From an uncultured Clostridia bacterium (lineage in GTDB: Bacteria > Bacillota > Clostridia > Christensenellales > Aristaeellaceae), in the NCBI GenBank assembly GCA_934631025.1, contig CAKTXR010000016.1, positions 1 to 52,222 of the forward strand: 52,222 nt of DNA, given 5' to 3'. Position numbers and translations under genes: made by a program. Positions 41,480-49,692 of the stretch are shown piece after piece; within the stretch, counting starts at the first letter, position 1; the number at the start of each line of letters is the position of its first letter. The notes below the pieces were generated by a model. It was not told where the DNA came from. It did not search any database and was given only the letters and a program-made list of their open reading frames with translations.

Positions 41480-43276
41480 ATGGCTGCCAACAGATACATC
41501 GGCGAATACCCGGTCATCGGCATCCGTCCCACCATCGACGGCCGCAGAGGCGTTCTGAAGGTGCGCGAGAGCCTGGAAGATCAGACCATGAACATGGCGA
41601 AATCCGCCGCCAAGCTGCTCAGCGAAAATCTGCGCTATTCCAACGGCGAGCCGGTGAAGGTCATCATCGCCGACACCACCATCGGCCGCGTGGCCGAGGC
41701 CGCCGCCTGCGCCGAGAAGTTCCGCAGGGAGGGCGTTGAGATCACCCTGACCGTGACGCCCTGCTGGTGCTACGGCGCGGAGACCATGGACATGGAGAAG
41801 GACACCATCAAGGCCGTCTGGGGCTTCAACGGCACCGAGCGTCCCGGCGCGGTTTACCTCGCCAGCGTTCTGGCCACCCACGCCCAGAAGGGCCTGCCGG
41901 CGTTCGGCATCTATGGCCGCGACGTGCAGGAAGCCACCGCGACCGAGATCCCCGAGGACGTCGCCGAGAAGATACTGCGCTTCGGCCGCGCGGCTGTCGC
42001 CGTGGCCACCATGCGCCGCAAGAGCTATCTGCAGATCGGCTCCATCACCATGGGCATCGGCGGCTCCATCATGGACACCAACTTCATCGAGGATTATCTG
42101 GGCATGCGCGTTGAGTCGGTCGACGAGGTCGAGATCATCCGCCGCATGACGCTGGGCATCTACGACGAGAAGGAATATGAGAAGCTCAAGGCCTGGGCCG
42201 ACAAGTACGTCGTCGAGGGCTTCGACAAGAACCCCACAGAGCTGCAGAAGACCCGCGAGGAGAAGGACAAGGACTGGGAGTTCACCCTGAAGATGTACCT
42301 GATCATCAAGGATCTGATGAACGGAAACAAGAACCTGCCCGAGGGCTGCGAGGAAGAGTCCGTCGGCCACAACGCCATCGCGGGCGGCTTCCAGGGCCAG
42401 CGCCAGTGGACGGACTTCTATCCGAACTGCGACTTCCCCGAGGCCATGCTCAACACCAGCTTTGACCACAACGGCGCGCGCGAGCCGTACGTTCTGGCCA
42501 CCGAGAACGACATCCTCAACGGACTGGGCATGCTGTTCATGAAGCTGCTCACCAACCGCGCCCAGATGTTCGCCGACGTGCGCACCTACTGGAGCCCCGA
42601 GGCCGTCAAGAAGGCCACCGGCTATGATCTGGAAGGCGTCGCCAAAGAAAACGGCGGCTTCATCCACCTGATCAACTCCGGCGCGTGCTGCCTGGACGCC
42701 AACGGCAAGGCGCTTGACAACGGCACGCCCGTCATGAAGCCCTGGTACGACGTGACCGAAGAGGATCAGAAGGCCATCATGGCCCACACCACCTGGAACT
42801 ACGCCGATCTGGGCTACTTCCGCGGCGGCGGATATTCCTCCCGCTTCGTGACCGACGTCGAGATGCCCTGCACGATGATCCGCCTCAATCTGGTCAAGGG
42901 CCTTGGCCCGATGCTCCAGATCGCCGAGGGCTGGACGGTCAAGCTGCCCGACGAGGTGACCGATACGCTGTGGAAGCGTACCGACTACACCTGGCCCTGC
43001 ACCTGGTTCGCGCCGCGCTGCGACGGCAAGGAAGGCCCGTTCAAGGACGCCTATTCCGTCATGAACAACTGGGGCGCCAACCATGGCGCGATCAGCTACG
43101 GCCACATCGGCGCCGACCTGATCACCCTGTGCTCCATGCTGCGCATTCCGGTCGCCATGCACAACGTGCCCGAGGAGAAGATCTTCCGTCCCTCCGCGTG
43201 GAACGCGTTCGGCATGGACAAAGAGGGCGCCGATTACCGCGCCTGCGCCAACTACGGCCCCGCCTTCAAGAAGTAA
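41480..43276 (+). CDS. fucI: L-fucose isomerase
   Basis: 598 residues, the usual family length. It converts L-fucose to L-fuculose (and D-arabinose to D-ribulose) with a Mn2+ ion in a hexameric cytoplasmic enzyme. Family landmarks: YPVIGIRPTIDGRRGVLKVRESLE at the N terminus, TVTPCWCYGAETMDM, GIYGRDVQEATATEIPEDVAEKI (split here across GIYGRDVQEATA), SIMDTNFIEDYLGMRVESVDEVE (metal-binding acidic residues) and WGANHGAISYGHIGADL with the active-site His. The ATG follows AAAGGGAGG. It has its own terminator. No fuculokinase or aldolase is nearby, so the rest of the pathway is elsewhere or the substrate differs. Confidence 0.96.
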   Translation: MAANRYIGEYPVIGIRPTIDGRRGVLKVRESLEDQTMNMAKSAAKLLSENLRYSNGEPVKVIIADTTIGRVAEAAACAEKFRREGVEITLTVTPCWCYGAETMDMEKDTIKAVWGFNGTERPGAVYLASVLATHAQKGLPAFGIYGRDVQEATATEIPEDVAEKILRFGRAAVAVATMRRKSYLQIGSITMGIGGSIMDTNFIEDYLGMRVESVDEVEIIRRMTLGIYDEKEYEKLKAWADKYVVEGFDKNPTELQKTREEKDKDWEFTLKMYLIIKDLMNGNKNLPEGCEEESVGHNAIAGGFQGQRQWTDFYPNCDFPEAMLNTSFDHNGAREPYVLATENDILNGLGMLFMKLLTNRAQMFADVRTYWSPEAVKKATGYDLEGVAKENGGFIHLINSGACCLDANGKALDNGTPVMKPWYDVTEEDQKAIMAHTTWNYADLGYFRGGGYSSRFVTDVEMPCTMIRLNLVKGLGPMLQIAEGWTVKLPDEVTDTLWKRTDYTWPCTWFAPRCDGKEGPFKDAYSVMNNWGANHGAISYGHIGADLITLCSMLRIPVAMHNVPEEKIFRPSAWNAFGMDKEGADYRACANYGPAFKK

Positions 43277-43291
43277 TATAACCGCATAGAC

Positions 43292-43333
43292 CGGCGCGCC
43301 CGAATCCGTTTTCGATTCGGGCGCGCCGATTTT
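43292..43333 (+). terminator. intrinsic terminator after fucI
   Basis: Perfect 15-bp stem CGGCGCGCCCGAATC/GATTCGGGCGCGCCG with a 7-nt loop, then ATTTTG. Confidence 0.88.
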
Positions 43334-43415
43334 GACGGCAGCGCAGAACAAAATAGCATACACTCGCGGCGACAGGGCAGACGCGAAGACTCGGCCGCGC
43401 CGCTATAATAAGGAC

Positions 43416-44243
43416 ATGAACAGACACGATGACGCGCAGCGGGCGATAAGGACGCTCCGCATCGGCGACTGCCGCCATGAGGAGCGGAGGATCCCGCACA
43501 TCTATGGCGTGCGCAATACGACGGAGAGTCATACGCACGATTACTATGAGTTTTTTCTGGTCGTCAAGGGACGGGCGGTTCACCGCGTCAACGGCGCGGA
43601 AATCGTCGTCGGCCGGGGGACGCTGGCCGTCGTGCGCCCCAGAGACGTTCACGGCTACGATTACTATCTTTCGGATGATTTTGAAATGTACAATCGAGGA
43701 ATTCGGGCGGATCGCTTTGACGCGTTGGCCGCGGATTATGGCGAGAACGCGCGTGTGCTGACGGACGGGCGGCTGTCCAGACACGTCCGGCTGGACGAGC
43801 GCGCGCTCGATTCGCTGCTCTATCTGATCGATAGTTACGAAAACGACGGCAGCGCCGAACAGGGCGCGCGGCTTGAACTGCTTGTGCGGACAGTGCTGTT
43901 TTACGCGATTTTCGGCTCGGAGCAGGGCGATTGCTTCCTGCCGGGCTGGCTCGGCGCGCTGCTGATTCAGATGAAGCGGCGGGAGAATCTCTTCGGCGGG
44001 CTGAAGAGGATGATTGCGCTGAGCGGCTATTCGCGCAGCCGCGTCAACCACGCCTTCCGAAAATATCTCGATATGACCCCGACCGACTATATCAGCCGCG
44101 TCCGGCTGGCGGAGGCGGTGCGGCTGCTGGAGGGAACGCCGATGACCGTGGCGGAGATCGCGGGCGAGTGCGGGTTCAATAATCTCAGCCACTTCTATGC
44201 GGAATTTAAGCGCGTCTACGGCGTTCCGCCGAGAAAACTCTGA
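43416..44243 (+). CDS. AraC-family regulator of the glycyl radical operon
   Basis: 275 residues. The N-terminal cupin sensor has THDYYEFFLVVKGRAVHRVNG and VVRPRDVHGYDY. The C-terminal HTH pair (about 175-275) has MIALSGYSRSRVNHAFRKYLDMTPTDYI and VAEIAGECGFNNLSHFYAEFKRVYGVPPRKL. A TATAAT at 43404-43409 lies so close that transcription would begin at the ATG itself; AAGGAC 1 nt before the ATG is too close for a normal ribosome site. A leaderless message or an upstream TTG start (43332) are alternatives. It is 17 nt upstream of glycyl radical enzyme 2, so it is co-transcribed and probably regulates that operon. Confidence 0.88.
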   Translation: MNRHDDAQRAIRTLRIGDCRHEERRIPHIYGVRNTTESHTHDYYEFFLVVKGRAVHRVNGAEIVVGRGTLAVVRPRDVHGYDYYLSDDFEMYNRGIRADRFDALAADYGENARVLTDGRLSRHVRLDERALDSLLYLIDSYENDGSAEQGARLELLVRTVLFYAIFGSEQGDCFLPGWLGALLIQMKRRENLFGGLKRMIALSGYSRSRVNHAFRKYLDMTPTDYISRVRLAEAVRLLEGTPMTVAEIAGECGFNNLSHFYAEFKRVYGVPPRKL

Positions 44244-44260
44244 CGCGCGGAGGAGAAGCC

Positions 44261-46501
44261 ATGAAAGAAAAGATCATCGACCTTTCGCTTGAGTTTACGC
44301 GCGTCTATCGGCAGATGAAGGACACCTCCGCGGCGATGCGCGAGGCTCACGCCGTGCGCACGCTCTATCCCGGGCTGCTGCTGCCGCCCGAAGAGGGCGA
44401 TATGTACGCCGGGCGCATGGAATGCCACTATGCGCGCGACCTTCCGCTTGATCTCACGCCCCAGGGCGGCGCGCAGGTGGGCTATGTGATGTTTCCCGGG
44501 CGGTTCCGCACATTGGAGGAGGAATATCCGCATCGCAGGGACGAAATTGAAGCGCTGATCGAATTCTGGAAGACGGAATCGACGTTTGTCAAGCTCCGCG
44601 AGGAAGCGCCTGAGGACGTTTACAGCTATCTGATGGAGACCGGCTTTGTCAAGGACGACGAGGGCTATATGCGCTGCGACGATCCGGCGCGGCCGAGGGG
44701 CGCGGGCTTTATCTCCGGCAGCGCGGACACTCGAACCGCCGGCATCATGGTCAACTTTACCCGCGCGGTTGAACGGGGACTTCCGGGGCTGAGGCAGGAC
44801 GTCGAGCGGGCGATGGCGAAGAATCCCGGACGCCGCGATTTTTATGAGGCCTGCCTGTATACGCTGGAGACCGTCGATCTGTGCCTTGAGGACTATGCGG
44901 CAAAGTGCCGCGCCGCCGGCCGCGACGACATGGCGGATATACTCTGCGCACTGCGAAGCGCCGCGCCGGACAGCTATCGCGCGGCGATACAGCTGGTGAT
45001 CATTCTGACGATCCTCATGAGGACGTGCAATTACGGCCGGCTGGACATAGCGCTGGGCGATTTGATGGACGCGGATTTCCGGCGCGGCGCGCTCGATTTT
45101 GAGCAGGCCGTGCGGCTGACGATCGGCTTTTACGATCTGCTCGACGAGTGCAATGTGATTTACGACAGCCGCATCATCGTCGGCGGCAGAGGACGGCCTC
45201 ATCCCGAGGCCGCCGACCGATTCGCGCTTGTGGCCATGGAGGCCGTGCGGCGCTGTCACCGCGTGGTGCCGGTTTTGACGCTCAGGCTGTACGACGGCCA
45301 GAATCCGGCGCTCTTCGACAAGGCGCTCGACTGCATTGGCGAGGGCTGCATCTATCCCACGCTGTACAACGACGACGTGTACGTCCCCGGACTGCAGAAG
45401 AGCATGAATCTTCCCTATGAGGATGCGCTGGATTATGTGCCGCTCGGCTGCGGCGAAATGACGCTCTACGGCAAGGGCGTCGGCGCGCCGAACAGCACGA
45501 CGCGCTTTCTCAAGGCGCTCGAAGCGGCGCTGCACAACGGGCGCGACGGCGCGGACGGCCTGCTGATCGGTGAAAAGACGGGCGAGCTGTCCGAATTGGA
45601 CAGCTATGAAAAGCTGGAGGCCGCCTTCCTCAATCAGGTGCGCGCCGTGGCGCGCAGAGAGATACGGGCGCACGAATGGAACCGCGAGCGGACGGGGCGG
45701 GACTGCGCGCTCGTGCTGCACAGTTTGCTGCTGGACGACTGTCTGGAGCGGGGCGCGAGCATCTACGAGGGCGGCGTGCGCTATTTCGGCGCGAACACGG
45801 AGGGCTTTGGCCTGATCAGCACGGCCAACAGCCTGGCGGTGATCAAAAAGCTGGTCTACGATGAGAAAAAGTATACGCTGCCCGAGCTGGTGCACATGCT
45901 GGATGTGGATTTCGAGGGCTATGAGGGCGCGCGGCGGGAAATGTTGAATGTGGACAAATTCGGCAACGACGCTGAATGGGTGGACGATATAAAGCGGCGC
46001 ATTGAAGGCGAGATCAACGCGATCTATCACGACATTGGTCTGAAATCGCATCTGCACTATTATACCGTCGCCAATGTCAACCCCGGCGGCATAACGATCG
46101 GCCCGTATGTGGCGGCCAGCGCGGACGGGCGGCGCTGCGGCGAGCCCATGTCGCTGGGCAATTCGCCCATGCCGGGCACGGACGTGAGCGGGCTGACCGC
46201 CATGCTGCTCTCCTGCGCCCGGTCCCCATCCGATAACGGCGGCGTCGTGACTAACATGAACATTTCGCGCGCCATGCTGAACGACCGCCGCGAGACGGTC
46301 AGGCAGGCGTTTCTGGCCTATTTCAGGCTGGGCGGGCAGCAGCTGAACGTCAACTGCTTCTCGAAGGGCGATCTCGAGGATGCACTGATTCATCCCGAAA
46401 GGCACCGCAATCTGATCGTGCGGGTGAGCGGCTATTCGGCGCGCTTCACGTCTCTGGACGCAATTACTCAAAAGAACATCATGGAACGCACGCTTTTCTG
46501 A
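44261..46501 (+). CDS. glycyl radical enzyme 2 (dehydratase/lyase branch), function unknown
   Basis: 746 residues. The catalytic Cys397 lies in VPLGCGEMTLYG (C-x-E, as in radical dehydratases and C-C/C-N lyases). The radical site Gly724 lies in IVRVSGYSARF. The N-terminal half has YAGRMECHYARDLPLDLTPQ; the C-terminal barrel has GGITIGPYVAASADGRRCGEPMSLGNSP, the typical pre-glycyl loop. The ATG follows GGAGGAG. It is downstream of an AraC regulator and upstream of a terminator and the radical SAM gene. It differs clearly from the enzyme at 18108 (different active-site surroundings). No classic activase (CxxxCxxC with ferredoxin insert) is adjacent. The substrate is unknown; an AraC cupin sensor upstream suggests a sugar or polyol. 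Confidence 0.9.
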   Translation: MKEKIIDLSLEFTRVYRQMKDTSAAMREAHAVRTLYPGLLLPPEEGDMYAGRMECHYARDLPLDLTPQGGAQVGYVMFPGRFRTLEEEYPHRRDEIEALIEFWKTESTFVKLREEAPEDVYSYLMETGFVKDDEGYMRCDDPARPRGAGFISGSADTRTAGIMVNFTRAVERGLPGLRQDVERAMAKNPGRRDFYEACLYTLETVDLCLEDYAAKCRAAGRDDMADILCALRSAAPDSYRAAIQLVIILTILMRTCNYGRLDIALGDLMDADFRRGALDFEQAVRLTIGFYDLLDECNVIYDSRIIVGGRGRPHPEAADRFALVAMEAVRRCHRVVPVLTLRLYDGQNPALFDKALDCIGEGCIYPTLYNDDVYVPGLQKSMNLPYEDALDYVPLGCGEMTLYGKGVGAPNSTTRFLKALEAALHNGRDGADGLLIGEKTGELSELDSYEKLEAAFLNQVRAVARREIRAHEWNRERTGRDCALVLHSLLLDDCLERGASIYEGGVRYFGANTEGFGLISTANSLAVIKKLVYDEKKYTLPELVHMLDVDFEGYEGARREMLNVDKFGNDAEWVDDIKRRIEGEINAIYHDIGLKSHLHYYTVANVNPGGITIGPYVAASADGRRCGEPMSLGNSPMPGTDVSGLTAMLLSCARSPSDNGGVVTNMNISRAMLNDRRETVRQAFLAYFRLGGQQLNVNCFSKGDLEDALIHPERHRNLIVRVSGYSARFTSLDAITQKNIMERTLF

Positions 46502-46515
46502 TAAAATCGACTGAA

Positions 46516-46556
46516 AAAAACGCCCTTTCCGCGCGCCTTGCGGTGAGGGCGTTTTC
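46516..46556 (+). terminator. terminator after glycyl radical enzyme 2
   Basis: Stem AAAACGCCCTTTCCGC/GCGGTGAGGGCGTTTT (TT/TG internal mismatch) with a 7-nt loop. The T-run is part of the stem. Confidence 0.75.
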
Positions 46557-46568
46557 GCTTTGGGCGCG

Positions 46569-46597
46569 TTGCTTTTGTGAGGGCGCTGTGCTATACT
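46569..46597 (+). promoter_or_regulatory. sigma-A promoter for the radical SAM gene
   Basis: TTGCTT at 46569-46574, 17-bp spacer, TATACT at 46592-46597; the ATG follows at 46630. Confidence 0.75.
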
Positions 46598-46629
46598 GAA
46601 AGCCACTAAAGCCGCGGGAGGATGGAATC

Positions 46630-47724
46630 ATGCCGCCGATTACCGTCATGATCAAGCCGGTTTCAGGCGCGTGCAATATGCGCTGCCGCTACTGCTTTTA
46701 CGCCGACGAGATGAAAAACCGCGCCTGCGCCGTGCGGCCGCCGATGAGCCTTGAAACGCTGGAAACCGTCGTGCGGCGCGCGCTGGCCTACGCCGAGGGA
46801 CAGGCGAACTTCATCTTCCAGGGCGGCGAGCCGACGCTGATCGGGCTGGACTATTATCGCCGGCTGATCGAATTTCAGCGCTGGTACGGTGGGCGCAATG
46901 TCGAGATCAACAATATGCTCCAGACCAACGGCTATGCGCTTTCGGACGAGATGATCGCCTTCTTTGCGGAAAATCACTTCCTGCTGGGCGTGTCGCTGGA
47001 CGGCTGTCCGGCGGCGCACGATCTCATGAGGCCGGACGCGCGGGGCGATGGGACGTATGCGCGCGTGGAGCAGACGATCGAGCGGCTTGAAAGGGCGGGC
47101 GCTGAATACAACATACTCTGCGTCGTGAACGCAGAGGTGGCCGCGCGCGCGGACGAAGCGCTCTCCGCGCTGTCGAAATACCGGTATCTGCAATTTATTC
47201 CCTGTCTGGACGCGCTGGAGGGCGGCGCGGGCGATTATGCGCTTTCGCCGCGGGCGTGGGGCGAATTTCTGATCAAGGCGTTCGACTTTTACGAGCGGGC
47301 GTACAACGCGGGCCGCATGGTCAGCATCCGCAATTTCGACGACTGGCTGCGCGTGATGCTGGGCGGAGAGCCGGCCAGCTGCGCCATGATCGGCCATTGC
47401 TCGCTGAACTATCTGATCGAGAGCGACGGCGACGTTTATCCCTGCGATTTCTACGCGCTGGATCAGTGGCGGCTGGGCAGCGTCAGGGAGAGCAACTTCC
47501 TGCGCCTGTCCGGCGGCGAGACGGCGCGGCGGTTCATCGCGGAATCGACGAGCGTGCCGGACGAATGCCGCGCCTGCCGCTACGGCGCGCTGTGCCGCAA
47601 CGGCTGCCGGCGCGAGCGGGGCGCGGACGGGAAGAACCGCTGGTGCGCGTCGGTCAGAATGCTGATGGACGCGCGGCTCGGGCGCATGGAGCGTCTGGCG
47701 CGGAAAATGGCGCGGGAGATGTAA
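46630..47724 (+). CDS. radical SAM/SPASM protein, anaerobic sulfatase-maturase-like
   Basis: 364 residues. Radical SAM enzymes cleave S-adenosylmethionine with a [4Fe-4S] cluster to start radical chemistry. The cluster motif is Cys15-x3-Cys19-x2-Cys22 in CNMRCRYCFYADE. SAM contacts appear in FQGGEPTLIGL. A C-terminal SPASM domain has cysteines in GHCSLNYL, GDVYPCDFYALDQW, CRACRYGALCRNGC and NRWC. YPCDFYALD is typical of enzymes that convert Cys or Ser to formylglycine in sulfatases. No sulfatase is in the window, so its target may be distant or different. The ATG follows GGGAGG. It has its own promoter after the glycyl radical enzyme; a link between the two is inference. Confidence 0.88.
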   Translation: MPPITVMIKPVSGACNMRCRYCFYADEMKNRACAVRPPMSLETLETVVRRALAYAEGQANFIFQGGEPTLIGLDYYRRLIEFQRWYGGRNVEINNMLQTNGYALSDEMIAFFAENHFLLGVSLDGCPAAHDLMRPDARGDGTYARVEQTIERLERAGAEYNILCVVNAEVAARADEALSALSKYRYLQFIPCLDALEGGAGDYALSPRAWGEFLIKAFDFYERAYNAGRMVSIRNFDDWLRVMLGGEPASCAMIGHCSLNYLIESDGDVYPCDFYALDQWRLGSVRESNFLRLSGGETARRFIAESTSVPDECRACRYGALCRNGCRRERGADGKNRWCASVRMLMDARLGRMERLARKMAREM

Positions 47725-48067
47725 AACACGTCCTGAAAGTTTCATTGGAAAACGAATCACATCCGGCGGATTTATGCGCCGCGTCGAGAAAAAGCTGCGG
47801 CAAGCCGGCAGATTATCCCTTTGACGAAGCGCAGGACGGGAGTCTTTTACGCTTGAGTGTTCAGGCTGTTTTTGAAGCGGCGAAAGAATCACGGCGGCCT
47901 GCTGAATGGACGGTCTGCTTCGGCCTTATGAGGGCTGGCCGCCAATTCTATGATAAAAATATCCCCGGCCGTCATGAAAAGCGGTCGGGGATGGATTTAT
48001 CTGTCAGGGTGCTTTAACGCGCGAGGACCCGGCCGGAAAAAATCCGGTCGGGTGAGGGGATGGGCGT
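47725..48067. other. gene-less region with two related hairpins
   Basis: 343 bp without a credible gene. It holds a stem at 47961-47992 and a second one at 48027-48053 (ACCCGGCCGGA/TCCGGTCGGGT, with a run of A, i.e. U on the minus strand, in its loop). Both sit downstream of the SH3b gene on the minus strand and of the radical SAM gene on the plus strand. Confidence 0.6.
47955..47992 (-). terminator. terminator of the SH3b gene
   Basis: On the minus strand ATCCCCGACCG pairs with CGGCCGGGGAT (one G-U type pair), then ATTTTTAT. It can also stop transcription from the radical SAM side less well. Confidence 0.65.
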
Positions 48068-48778
48068 TCAGCGATAGCTCCAGTAGGCGTTGCTGATGTA
48101 GCCGGTCTTGCCGTTGTAGGAGACCTGGCTCCACTTTTCGCCGACGCTGAGCACGGTGATCTTCGAGCCCTTGGCGATGGTGCCGATGCGCTCATAGCCG
48201 GTGCCCGCGCCCGTGCGGAAGTTGACGTTGCCGGTGGTTCTGGCGGACAGCCCCAGCGAGACATAGGACGCGCTGATGTAGCCGGTCACGCCCTTGGAGG
48301 GCACGCTGACCTGATACCAGCCGTTCGCGGTGGAGAGCACGCTCAGGCGCGTTCCGCGGGAGACCGCGGCGACGGCGTCGTAGTTCGTGCCCGCGCCGGC
48401 GCGGATGTTGACCGTGCTGGACGCGTACTTTGTGGTCACGCTGGCCACGCTGCCGGAGACGGCGCTCTGGTCGCCCTTGGAGGGCGTGCTCGCCGTGCCG
48501 CCGATGGAGACGTAGCGGGCGTACACCCAGCCGGTCTTGCCGGTGGACTCAACTTTCACCTTGTGCCACTTGTTGCCCTGATAGAGAATCTCGACCGCCG
48601 CGCCGTTCTTGGCCCAGCCCACGATCGAGTTGCTCACGCCCGCTTCGGAGCGGATGTTCACCGAGCCGTCGGCGGCCGGCGTCTTGATCACGCCCTTGAC
48701 CGAATCGGCCAGCGCGCACGGCATGAGCGCCGTGACCAGCAGGCAGACCACCATCAGAATAACCAGTTTCCGTTTCAT
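48068..48778 (-). CDS. secreted protein with three bacterial SH3 repeats
   Basis: 236 residues. The signal peptide MKRKLVILMVVCLLVTALMP... ends near ALA|D (residues 22-25). Three SH3b repeats follow: about 30-92 (GSVNIRSEAGVSNSIVGWAK... TGWVYARYVS), 112-172 (STVNIRAGAGTNYDAVAAVS... GYISASYVS) and 176-236 (GNVNFRTGAGTGYERIGTIA... GYISNAYWSYR). Such domains bind cell-wall peptides and usually target cell-wall hydrolases. Here no catalytic domain is present, so it may be a wall-binding or sensor protein. The ATG at 48778 follows AGGAGG. It stands alone, divergent from uridine kinase. Confidence 0.88.
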   Translation of the reverse strand: MKRKLVILMVVCLLVTALMPCALADSVKGVIKTPAADGSVNIRSEAGVSNSIVGWAKNGAAVEILYQGNKWHKVKVESTGKTGWVYARYVSIGGTASTPSKGDQSAVSGSVASVTTKYASSTVNIRAGAGTNYDAVAAVSRGTRLSVLSTANGWYQVSVPSKGVTGYISASYVSLGLSARTTGNVNFRTGAGTGYERIGTIAKGSKITVLSVGEKWSQVSYNGKTGYISNAYWSYR

Positions 48779-48924
48779 GAAAAGCACCTCCTGTATTTTG
48801 GGTTCCGCTTATTCAGACGCGCCGCCCTCAAAATGGTTGCGGCCTGCGCGTTTCCAATTTATGGCAAAAGAATTGGAAACGGATAAAAAATCGCCTGAAA
48901 CGGACGCGGATAACGTGCGGGCGG

Positions 48925-48954
48925 TTGACACGGGCGGCCGATATGCGCTACAGT
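48925..48954 (+). promoter_or_regulatory. sigma-A promoter for uridine kinase and downstream genes
   Basis: Consensus TTGACA at 48925-48930, 18-bp spacer, TACAGT at 48949-48954, about 40 nt before the ATG. Confidence 0.75.
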
Positions 48955-48995
48955 ATGGAGAGAACGAAAGACACGGCGAAGGGACGGGATGGATC

Positions 48996-49640
48996 ATGTT
49001 CCTGATCGGCATTTGCGGCGCGAGCGGCAGCGGCAAGACCACGCTGGCCGACGAACTCATGCGGCGGCTCAACACCCGGGCGATTCTTCTTCATCAGGAC
49101 AGCTATTATCGCAATCACCCGGATATGTCCTTTGAGGAGCGCCGGCTCATCAACTATGACGAACCGGCGGCTTTTGACAACGACGCGCTTTACGAGGATC
49201 TTCGCCTGCTCAAGGCGGGAAAGCCCATCACAGAGAAACAGTACGACTATACGCGCCATCTGCGCTGCGACACCGGCGCGCCGGTCGAGCCGGCGAGCAC
49301 GGTCATCATCGAGGGGATTCATGTGTTCTATGATCCCCGCGTGCGCGATCTGCTCGATCTCAAGCTGTATATCAAGGTCGATCCCGACATCTGCCTGCTG
49401 CGCCGCGTGCAGCGGGACATCGCCGAGCGGGAGCGGCGCATCGACGACATTGCCCAGCAGTATCTGAGCACGGTCAAGCCGATGTTCGAGCAGTATATCC
49501 GCGGCTATGAGCGCGACGCGGACATTATCGTGGCGCGCGGCGGGAAGTCCCAGCGCATTGCCGACGCGCTGGCCTGCTATATCAACAACGGCGGCATGGC
49601 CGAGGAACAGGGCGAACAGACGGCCCCGCATGACATGTAA
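48996..49640 (+). CDS. udk: uridine/cytidine kinase
   Basis: 214 residues, the usual length. It phosphorylates uridine and cytidine to UMP and CMP in pyrimidine salvage. The P-loop is GICGASGSGKTTLADEL. HQDSYYRN (the catalytic Asp and nucleoside site), YDEPAAFDNDAL, YDYTRHLR and VIIEGIHVFYD are the family blocks; RRVQRDIAERERRID is the lid. I chose the ATG at 48996 next to GGGATGG; the long upstream extension overlaps the SH3b gene and has no family match. It starts a plus-strand gene run of housekeeping RNA-related genes. Confidence 0.94.
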   Translation: MFLIGICGASGSGKTTLADELMRRLNTRAILLHQDSYYRNHPDMSFEERRLINYDEPAAFDNDALYEDLRLLKAGKPITEKQYDYTRHLRCDTGAPVEPASTVIIEGIHVFYDPRVRDLLDLKLYIKVDPDICLLRRVQRDIAERERRIDDIAQQYLSTVKPMFEQYIRGYERDADIIVARGGKSQRIADALACYINNGGMAEEQGEQTAPHDM

Positions 49641-49692
49641 GAAGCGATTGGGCGCGCGTATTTCGGCGCTGAGCGAAGGAGTATAAGGATTT

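Noticed and set aside
44216..46606. Long open frame opposite glycyl radical enzyme 2
   Set aside because: Same reason; the plus frame carries the catalytic Cys and glycyl motifs.
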